From: a virus
IMG/VR virus record: IMGVR_UViG_3300048672_000512
Location: 114,049-178,048 of that record
Reading direction: 5' to 3' (one strand)
Length of the DNA: 64,000 nt
The notes beneath the pieces were generated by a model. The model was not told the origin of the DNA, searched no databases, and was given only the letters and a program-made list of their open reading frames with translations. The position numbers and the translations under genes were made by a program. Positions 57,932 to 64,000 of this stretch are shown piece after piece. Every line of letters starts with the position of its first letter. Position 1 is the stretch's first letter.

Positions 57932-59872
57932 ACGGCAAAAGGCGCTAGAGACAAGCGATATCAAGAACTGCTTCCATTGCGAGGCAAGTTCCTGAACGCA
58001 TACAAAGCACCGATAGAAAAGCTTCTTGCGTCAGAAGAGGTTCTGAACATCCTTGCAACAATGGGTTTCGATCCTAAGGCAGAAGATCCTTACAAGAGTC
58101 TGCGAGTGAATCGACTGATCGCATTGGCTGATGCCGATGTTGACGGACCCTTGGGCCGTCATACTCCTGTAAAGCTTTGCGATGGAACCACCAAGACAAT
58201 GGAGCAATTAGCTTCCATGTGGGAGGAGGCTCCAGACGCACCTATTTGGGTATGGGGTGTTAACAAAAAACGCGAGCTAGTACCAGCTAGGGCTTACATG
58301 CCATCAGTGACAACTACCAGTAGTAGTTATATGAAAATCACTTTTGATGATGGCTCTGTAATAAGGTGTACAAACGGGCATGCGTGGCCGGTTAATAATC
58401 TGGAACGTAGCCGCACTAAAAAGACACATAAAGGGTTCAATTACTGTCTTGCAAAGAATCTGGTAGTTGGTGACTCGATACCCGACGTAACTTTCACCTT
58501 TAAGAATCACGACAACTACGATGGGTACAAGTCTTATATAGCACCTGATGGTAGCTACCGTCTTCTGCATAGAACCGTAATGCAAAACGTGAAATCAAAA
58601 CAGTATGCAAAGTACGCTGCAGCAAACACTGGTGTACACGGTGGCGCGATACACGTCCACCATAAAGACGAAAACAAGCTCAACAATTCACCCGAGAATC
58701 TAGAGTTTTTATCTCGCTATGAGCACTCCAGGTTGCATATTTCTGCATACGCAAAGGAGTACAACGGATCTGAGCGGCATATACAAGACTTGAATCGGTT
58801 CTGGGAAAACAACCCACAGGCTCGCGTCAAGGCTGCAGACAGAATCACGGCGTATAACAAGTCAGAAGCGCATCGTAAAGTTGTTTCTAGTATGAATGCT
58901 GACCCTGAAGTTAAGAGGAAGCAGGCCTTGGGGTCGCTGGCGCGGTTTTTTTTGGGACTTAAGGATGCAGGTGTTTCATTCAGTAAGCATGCAGGGTATC
59001 GGTTTGTCACTGGTAACTCGTATCGCGGAGCTGAACCCTCAATGAGCAAGTTTGATATCTCCATAGCGGATGTGACTGCGTTTATCAAAGAGCGGGGACT
59101 GAAACTTTCTGACGGGTACAAAGTACTACCTGTTTCTCAGACCGCAGGTAAACCCTATGCTAAGACTAAGCCTTCGCAGGAGGCCGCTCTTAAGAAGTTC
59201 CTCATACACTGCAAAAGAACAAGTTTGAAGTATGGCGTCCTCAATGAGGAGAAATATGAAGAGTACAGGATCGGAAGGTTTAGTAGATACCCGCGCTGGA
59301 ACTTAGGAAAAGATATTTTCAAGCAGGAGTATGGTTCTTTTTCAACGAGTCTACTGAAGAAAAAATTCCAGGCTGTCAATCACACAGTTGTTGCTGTAGA
59401 GCAAGTCACAAGTAAGACACCCCGAGACTTCTACTGCATGGCGGTTCCAGATACAGGAAACTTTCTGATAGAGGACAAAGATGGAAATGGGATTGTTACA
59501 GGTAACTGCCATATTAACATCCTGATTCTTTCACTGCTTCAAAAGCTGCTTCCGGACTTGTTTGCGCAGAAGCGTGTTTACTATGTAAAAGCGCCGGAGT
59601 ACTATGCAACCACAAAGTCCGGAGCGGTGTACGGATATACTAAGGAAGAAGTTCAAGCGCAGCTTGTTGCGCTCAAGGCTACGTCTGCTCAGATAAGCCA
59701 CATCAAGGGGTGGGGTGAAATCAATGCCGACATGTTGAAAGAACTAGCATTCAATCCTGAAACGCGCCGACTGGTTCTGATTGACTCTGACATGAGTGGA
59801 ACTGAAGAAGAGGCACTGTCTTTTCTGATGTCCAAGGACGTTTCTGCACGCAAGCAACTTCTGGGGATATAA
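57698..59872 (+). CDS. Topoisomerase II ATPase subunit, C part, with intein 2-C and intein 3
   Basis: 724 residues: intein 2 C-half 1-78, extein 79-150 (TAKGARDKRYQELLPLRGKF to LADADVDG, the second TOPRIM motif with Asp145, Asp147, Asp149), intein 3 at 151-603, extein 604-724 (CHINILILSLLQKLLPDLFA, YYVKAPEYYATTKSG). ATG 57698 has AAGGAAGTCAA upstream. After trans- and cis-splicing the whole subunit has about 632 extein residues, close to ParE size. Without splicing the TOPRIM site is not formed, so splicing gates topoisomerase activity. Confidence 0.9.
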   Translation: MKKSSCEKLTLSKEDRLRLKNSKATGKRTRRSLHQGVVTNTITVKSVRKVTCDPIPVYDATVPKYHNYALDAGIFVHNTAKGARDKRYQELLPLRGKFLNAYKAPIEKLLASEEVLNILATMGFDPKAEDPYKSLRVNRLIALADADVDGPLGRHTPVKLCDGTTKTMEQLASMWEEAPDAPIWVWGVNKKRELVPARAYMPSVTTTSSSYMKITFDDGSVIRCTNGHAWPVNNLERSRTKKTHKGFNYCLAKNLVVGDSIPDVTFTFKNHDNYDGYKSYIAPDGSYRLLHRTVMQNVKSKQYAKYAAANTGVHGGAIHVHHKDENKLNNSPENLEFLSRYEHSRLHISAYAKEYNGSERHIQDLNRFWENNPQARVKAADRITAYNKSEAHRKVVSSMNADPEVKRKQALGSLARFFLGLKDAGVSFSKHAGYRFVTGNSYRGAEPSMSKFDISIADVTAFIKERGLKLSDGYKVLPVSQTAGKPYAKTKPSQEAALKKFLIHCKRTSLKYGVLNEEKYEEYRIGRFSRYPRWNLGKDIFKQEYGSFSTSLLKKKFQAVNHTVVAVEQVTSKTPRDFYCMAVPDTGNFLIEDKDGNGIVTGNCHINILILSLLQKLLPDLFAQKRVYYVKAPEYYATTKSGAVYGYTKEEVQAQLVALKATSAQISHIKGWGEINADMLKELAFNPETRRLVLIDSDMSGTEEEALSFLMSKDVSARKQLLGI
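58148..59506 (+). mobile_element. Intein 3 (453 aa, HNH), class 3 type, in TOPRIM DADVDG
   Basis: Begins PLGRHTPVKLCDG, with Pro rather than Cys/Ser at position 1. Block B is CTNGHAWPV (Trp two after His), block F DFYCMAVPDTGNFLIE (Cys at the fourth place), block G NGIVTGN before Cys (Thr two before the final Asn). This Trp-Cys-Thr set marks class 3 inteins. HNH region: IHVHHKDENKLNNSPENLEF, YEHSRLH. Confidence 0.85.
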
Positions 59873-60415
59873 GTGGAAAACCAAAATCTTTTCAGTATGG
59901 ATTGTCTGACAGCATTCTATCAAACAACTCTGCAGTTGATAGAAACGCAGAACGCACTACGCCAGTCTTCGGGCTTTAAGCAAGTGTCAGGGCTCTTCAA
60001 TGCAGACCTGATTCCAAACGAATTGCATTACGTGGAGTATGAATGTAGAAACAAGACTCTGCGCTCAAGGCGAGCTACGCCGGTTCAGACATACGGTGTC
60101 ATAAACGATGTTGTGACTCTGACAATAGAAGCACCTGACGCTGCACTGCGTCTGACGCTATCTGCAAATTCAGTGCTGAATGTTGTCACTCTTGGAAATG
60201 GCCCGACAGACTACGGAGTACCAAAGCAAAAGAGTATTAGAGCTGCAAAGCTTCGAGCCGGAGACATGCTGCCAACTGTCAATCCAAACATTAATGCAAA
60301 AATTGTGAAGGTGGAACACAAGAAAGAAGACACGCAAGTGTTTGCTTTTCCTCTTGATCTTAACAACGTGGTCAGCTACTACGGCGGTGTCATTATAAAC
60401 AGTGGATTCGACTAA
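59873..60415 (+). CDS. Hint-like domain protein between topoisomerase genes
   Basis: 180 residues from GTG 59873, directly after the previous stop (CTGGGGATATAA as ribosome site). An unrecognised helical N-terminal 55 residues is followed by a part that follows the Hint/intein fold in outline: ALRLTLSANSVLNVV, SIRAAKLRAGDMLPTV, and KIVKVEHKKEDTQVFAFPLD to VVSYYGGVIINSG. The nucleophile, block B His and terminal Asn are not in place, so splicing is unlikely. It may be a degenerate intein relic or a domesticated partner of the topoisomerase. Tentative. Confidence 0.5.
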   Translation: MENQNLFSMDCLTAFYQTTLQLIETQNALRQSSGFKQVSGLFNADLIPNELHYVEYECRNKTLRSRRATPVQTYGVINDVVTLTIEAPDAALRLTLSANSVLNVVTLGNGPTDYGVPKQKSIRAAKLRAGDMLPTVNPNINAKIVKVEHKKEDTQVFAFPLDLNNVVSYYGGVIINSGFD

Positions 60416-63226
60416 ATGGCGACACGAAGAAAGCAAGCTGTAAACGCTGCTGACGTAGCACCTATTGCCACGCAGCAGTTGATACCTAGCGTAAAGACCT
60501 GGTTAACTCAGTACGGACAAGAAGTTAACGAAGAGCGCTCCATTCCAGACTTTAGAGACGGTCTGAAGCCTGTGCATCGTCGTTCTCTGTGGGCAATGCA
60601 GCAAGTTGTCACTTCTCAGAATAGGCTTATCAAGTCTGCTCGCGTAGTTGGCAATACTATTGGTCAGCTGCATCCGCACGGAGACACTGCGTGTCTCCGA
60701 GGAAACACACTGGTACCATTGCTTAGCGGAACCAATGTAACTATAAAGGAACTAGCTGACAAGAAGTCCGGACCTAAGTGGGTTCTTTCTTACGATGAAG
60801 AAACAAAGTCACTGGTACCGGCACTAGCGCATTCTTGGCGCAAGGCAAAGGTTACTAGGAAGATGTTGCGTATTCACCTGACGTCAGGTGAAGTTATTGA
60901 AGTTACACCTGAACATAAGCTGATAAGTAGCGACCGAGGTTGGCAAGAAGCAAAAGACCTATCAATTGGAGACACCCTAATTGGTGGGGCGCTGATAGAC
61001 ACGGACGGCTACAAAGAAGTGACTCTCAATACCAAGTTCCGTAAAAAGGTGCACATGCTAGTTGGTGACGCCAAGTACGGAGGCAGAGAGGATGACGAGG
61101 TATATCATCATATCGATGAAAATACGCAAAACAATCGCCCTTCTAATCTGCAACTACTTTCAAGAGCAGAGCACGCAATAGCGCATGAAGATAACTACTT
61201 AGACGGGTTGAGCCTAGGTAGAAAACGCATGTTTGCTGAAGACTCATCACTGCGTACTGCAATCCGAAAAAAGAATAGCACTCTCACTAAGGAGGTTAGT
61301 GCGCACCATGGCATACTGATAGCTCTTAAGGCTATTCGCACCCTGCAAGCTAGTAACATTGAGGTAACAGAGGATAATTACGAAAAGCTGCGCCCATGCG
61401 TCTATAATCTTACAAGGCTAGAGACGCTGTATAAAAAAGGTCATAGCTTCGACGAACTATGCTCTCTTGCAAAGGACTTCAAGCTTGACACTAATAAGGC
61501 TAAAGGTTTCACCTCAAAAATAAAAAAAGCACGGAAAGGCACTAGAGTACAAGTGCCTTCTAAGAGCAAGGATCCAAATGGTTTACTGTACGCTAGGCTT
61601 GGTAGCGTGCTGGGAAAACTTCTTGCTATTCACGGAAGTCTGAACTCTGTTGACTGGGATACTTATACAGCGTATGTTAGACGTGAGCCTAGCATGAGCG
61701 CAAACTTTAATAGAGTAGCTTACTCAAAACCGGAAAGGCTTAAGTCGCTTTTTAGTATCAATACAGTTGCAGAGTTAGCTGCTAAGATACCGACATGGTG
61801 TCTAAATGCCGTGGCTAGATTGGAGTATGTTACTCTAGAAGCTAAAGAGACATTCTACGACTTTACCGTTGACAACTATGAAAACATGATTGTGTTTTCA
61901 TCAAACGGTCAAAAGTCTGGAAACTTCTTAGTGGTTCACAACTGCTATAACGCCATAGTTACACTCACTACCTCGTTTGCACCCGTTATTCAAGGTGAAG
62001 GTAACTGGGGTACGCAGATAGACAGCGCAGCCGCCTACCGATATACAAACTGCAACCTCACTGAGCTTGGAAAGCTAAACTTTCACCATTACTTTCTTCC
62101 GTGCGCAGATCTGATTCCTAACTTTGACGGTTCTTCAAAGGAACCGTTAGTGCTTCCTGCTCTGCTACCGCAGTTGCTTTTCAACGGAAGCTCAGGTATC
62201 GGTGTTGGTGTGACAACGTCTATTCCAAGCTTTGAGCCAGCATCCGTTTTGAAAATAATGATTCGACTGCTCAACGGCGAGTCATTATCAACAGAGGACT
62301 ACGCAAAGGGTCTGAAGTTTCAAGAAGTGTATGGTGGTCAACCTATCAAGTCGAAAGAGAATGCAGAAGCGATTCGTGCTTTCTTTGAGGGTCACAAAGG
62401 CTACGTTGACTGGAACAGCGAAATAGAGATAGACAGGGACAGCAAGACAGTGACCATCCTTGCATTCGCGCCAGGTATCTCGCCGCTGAACTTTCTTGAA
62501 AACAAAGTAAAGCCCAGAGACGAAGTGCAGAATGTGTCAGCAGGCGACGTTGGAATGTCATTTGTTATTCGCTGCAAGAAAACGCTGAACTACAATGACT
62601 TTGACAAGTTCGTTCTCTTTCTCAAGAAAGGACTGACCTGCAGAAATCACTACGAAGTGTACGTGACGGAACGTCTTCTAGACGAAGGGTCCGGCGACAA
62701 CTATCACGTCAACTTCTTTGCTATCTCTATACCGAACTTGATAGTTCGTTGGTTGAAGTGGCGATGCAAGCTGGAAGCGCGCTCGCTAGACTTCCGAATC
62801 GAGAAAACGCAAAGTCAGATCGCGTTCACTGAACTGATGATCCTAGCTTGCGACAACCTGCAGATCATCATGGATGCTTTGCGACGCGAAGACACTGCAG
62901 ACTACATTGCAAAGAAGTTGAAGATCAGCATTGAACAGGCAAACGTGATCCTTGATCGAAAGGTTCGCAACCTGTCAAAGCTTGACAACAGCAAGTTGAG
63001 GCTCAGAGTCAAAGAGTTGAAGTCTCTGTTAGCTAGCCTGAAGACGAAGCGCAAGAAGCCCTCGATTGAAGTCAAAGCTTTCCTAGAGTCAACGATTGAC
63101 CGGTTCAAACTTGCCGAAAAGTGGATCGGTACTAGACAGTACAGGCTGCAAGCCGGAACTGCTAACGTCGTGTACACGGACCCCTTACTAGATAGTCAAC
63201 CGTCAGACTTAGAGGCAGCACCCTGA
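60416..63226 (+). CDS. Topoisomerase II cleavage subunit (GyrA/ParC-like) with intein 4
   Basis: 936 residues: extein 1-92, intein 93-509, extein 510-936, together 519 residues, nearer to T4 gp52 than to full GyrA. Family marks: IPDFRDGLKPVHRRSLWAM, LHPHGDTA joined to CYNAIVTLT, GEGNWGTQIDSAAAYRYTNC with catalytic Tyr543 after Arg542, and a helical tower region near 820-900. The beta-pinwheel of bacterial GyrA is missing, so relaxation and decatenation rather than supercoiling are likely. Starts directly after the Hint-like gene (TAAATG). Confidence 0.92.
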   Translation: MATRRKQAVNAADVAPIATQQLIPSVKTWLTQYGQEVNEERSIPDFRDGLKPVHRRSLWAMQQVVTSQNRLIKSARVVGNTIGQLHPHGDTACLRGNTLVPLLSGTNVTIKELADKKSGPKWVLSYDEETKSLVPALAHSWRKAKVTRKMLRIHLTSGEVIEVTPEHKLISSDRGWQEAKDLSIGDTLIGGALIDTDGYKEVTLNTKFRKKVHMLVGDAKYGGREDDEVYHHIDENTQNNRPSNLQLLSRAEHAIAHEDNYLDGLSLGRKRMFAEDSSLRTAIRKKNSTLTKEVSAHHGILIALKAIRTLQASNIEVTEDNYEKLRPCVYNLTRLETLYKKGHSFDELCSLAKDFKLDTNKAKGFTSKIKKARKGTRVQVPSKSKDPNGLLYARLGSVLGKLLAIHGSLNSVDWDTYTAYVRREPSMSANFNRVAYSKPERLKSLFSINTVAELAAKIPTWCLNAVARLEYVTLEAKETFYDFTVDNYENMIVFSSNGQKSGNFLVVHNCYNAIVTLTTSFAPVIQGEGNWGTQIDSAAAYRYTNCNLTELGKLNFHHYFLPCADLIPNFDGSSKEPLVLPALLPQLLFNGSSGIGVGVTTSIPSFEPASVLKIMIRLLNGESLSTEDYAKGLKFQEVYGGQPIKSKENAEAIRAFFEGHKGYVDWNSEIEIDRDSKTVTILAFAPGISPLNFLENKVKPRDEVQNVSAGDVGMSFVIRCKKTLNYNDFDKFVLFLKKGLTCRNHYEVYVTERLLDEGSGDNYHVNFFAISIPNLIVRWLKWRCKLEARSLDFRIEKTQSQIAFTELMILACDNLQIIMDALRREDTADYIAKKLKISIEQANVILDRKVRNLSKLDNSKLRLRVKELKSLLASLKTKRKKPSIEVKAFLESTIDRFKLAEKWIGTRQYRLQAGTANVVYTDPLLDSQPSDLEAAP
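60692..61942 (+). mobile_element. Intein 4 (417 aa, HNH) in the GyrA HPHGD motif
   Basis: Starts CLRGNTLVPLLSGTNVTIKE; block B is EVIEVTPEHKLIS. HNH-type region VYHHIDENTQNNRPSNLQLL and AEHAIAHE. End: ETFYDFTVDNYENMIVFSSN, then FLVVHN before Cys510. Insertion between HPHGDTA and CYNAIV. Confidence 0.92.
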
Positions 63227-63231
63227 CGGTT

Positions 63232-63338
63232 GCAAACTGTTACAACTTTCTTTCGCTAACCCTATTGCATTCCGCCGAAAACGGTGTACAATGGGAACCA
63301 TGGGCAGGCTAGAAAGCGGACCAAGACAGCCTGACCAC
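63232..63338 (+). promoter_or_regulatory. Strong sigma-70-like promoter with leader stem-loop (6)
   Basis: TTGCAT at 63265-63270, 16-nt spacer, TACAAT at 63287-63292. Upstream GTTGCAAACTGTTACAACTTTC resembles the box of the other promoters. A leader hairpin CAGGCT/AGCCTG lies at about 63305-63335. It drives the Lys/Ala/Pro-rich gene. Confidence 0.7.
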
Positions 63339-63382
63339 TAAACACCCCGGTCCTAAACCCTGACACTCTGGAGATTCACACC

Positions 63383-63886
63383 ATGGCTACCTCTAAGCAA
63401 GTTACCCGCACCGCCCTGAAGCTTGCCGACGCCGCTGCAAACATCGCTACCCTCGCCGCGTCGCTGGTGTCGATGCTGAACGAAGGTGCTGCCGAAGCCC
63501 CTGCAGCTGCCCCGAAGGCTACCCGTACCCCGAAGGCTGCCCCGGCCGCTCCGGTCAAGACTGCAAAGCGCGCTACCGTCAAGCCGGACGCCGACGAGCC
63601 CGAAGTTCGTACGCTTTCCAAGAAGGCCTACCTCGAACTCAAGGCACGCCGTGGTCGCAAGTCTGCAGTGGACAAGGCTGCAATGGAAGCCTACGAAGCA
63701 GCGCACGGCATCGGCGAAGCCCCTGCAGCTGCCCCGGTCAAGGCTACCCGTGCCACGAAGGTGAACGCAGCTGCAGCCGCACCGAAGGCAGGCAAGAAGG
63801 CAGCAGCTCCGGCCCCGGCTGCAAAGAAGGCCGGCAAGAAGGTGGACACGAAGGGCTTCAGCTTCGACGATGGTGATGACCGCTGA
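63383..63886 (+). CDS. Basic Lys/Ala/Pro-rich histone-like protein
   Basis: 167 residues. A helical N-terminus (VTRTALKLADAAANIATLAA) is followed by two Ala/Pro/Lys-rich tracts flanking a short globular part (TLSKKAYLELKARRGRKSAV), and an acidic end (FSFDDGDDR). Composition resembles histone H1/AlgP-like tails, so DNA binding or condensation is likely. Codons are markedly GC-rich compared with the rest of the window, and a strong promoter precedes it; expect high expression. CTGGAGATTCACACC is the ribosome site. Confidence 0.7.
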   Translation: MATSKQVTRTALKLADAAANIATLAASLVSMLNEGAAEAPAAAPKATRTPKAAPAAPVKTAKRATVKPDADEPEVRTLSKKAYLELKARRGRKSAVDKAAMEAYEAAHGIGEAPAAAPVKATRATKVNAAAAAPKAGKKAAAPAPAAKKAGKKVDTKGFSFDDGDDR

Positions 63887-63907
63887 TCCCAAATGACATG
63901 TAGAAAA

Positions 63908-63966
63908 GTGCACGGCTTGTCCGTGCAAAACCAAAGAAACCCGAATTAGGAAACTAACTCGGGTTT
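63908..63966 (+). terminator. Two hairpins ending the last transcript
   Basis: TGCACGG/CCGTGCA (63909-63927), then AAACCCGA/TCGGGTTT (63937-63944 with 63959-63966) followed by CTGCGTTTCTG. The second may be a terminator although its T-run is short. Confidence 0.6.
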
Positions 63967-64000
63967 CTGCGTTTCTGGGGGGGGGGTCTTTTTCCCGGGA

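Noticed and set aside
1-64000. CRISPR array or insertion sequence
   Set aside because: No regularly spaced direct repeats and no transposase-like frame were seen.

Overview
This 64-kb window looks like part of the genome of a large contractile-tailed phage (a jumbo-type myovirus) of a Gram-negative host. The reasons are a complete contractile tail module (tube, sheath, baseplate hub, wedge and spike proteins), an HK97-type capsid gene, phage-encoded topoisomerases, dozens of tightly packed small genes with ATGA stop/start overlaps, and exported proteins with Gram-negative style signal peptides. GC content is middling. A relationship to Ralstonia/Xanthomonas jumbo phages is only my guess. No tRNA, CRISPR array or integrase was recognised.

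Layout. From 1 to about 28.7 kb every gene lies on the minus strand. The left end holds a partial sliding-clamp-like gene and a type IB topoisomerase (530-2704). Next comes the tail/baseplate block (2.7-20.8 kb): fibre-like proteins, baseplate J-like and tail-I-like proteins, hub, LysM/gp53-like protein, tube-initiator-like protein, a membrane-anchored lytic transglycosylase, gp25, a spike with an HxH tip, a tape-measure candidate, a chaperone-like gene with a probable +1 frameshift, tube and sheath. The head-associated block (20.8-28.7 kb) has small virion-type genes, two related ADP-ribosyltransferase-like proteins, the major capsid protein and a large acidic zinc-ribbon protein that may be a scaffold.

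At about 28.7 kb transcription diverges, and everything to the right is on the plus strand. From 28.8 to 53 kb there are about 50 mostly unrecognised small genes driven by a family of near-identical promoters (TTGACA-N18-TAAACT), each followed by a short 5' stem-loop. Recognisable members are a proteasome-like Ntn hydrolase, a secreted Gly/Ser-rich protein followed by an exported OmpA-domain protein, an HxD...H oxygenase-like protein, a YMGSAEFE-motif phage protein and a rolling-circle-initiator-like gene downstream of a perfect 19-bp hairpin. From 53.8 to 63.2 kb lies a type IIA topoisomerase operon. The window ends with a Lys/Ala/Pro-rich basic protein.

The most striking content is self-splicing DNA. 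The tail tube gene is interrupted by a 270-nt group I intron without an ORF. The two topoisomerase II subunits carry four inteins, all with HNH endonucleases and all inside catalytic motifs: the GHKL ATP site, the two TOPRIM motifs and the GyrA HPHGD motif. One intein is divided between two separately translated genes, so the ATPase subunit would have to be built by protein trans-splicing. Another carries the Trp-Cys-Thr signature of class 3 inteins. After splicing, the large-subunit exteins add up to about 632 residues, the size of a ParE-type subunit. Two genes (ending at 15662 and 42704) appear to use a CTT-stop-C +1 frameshift like the one in bacterial release factor 2.
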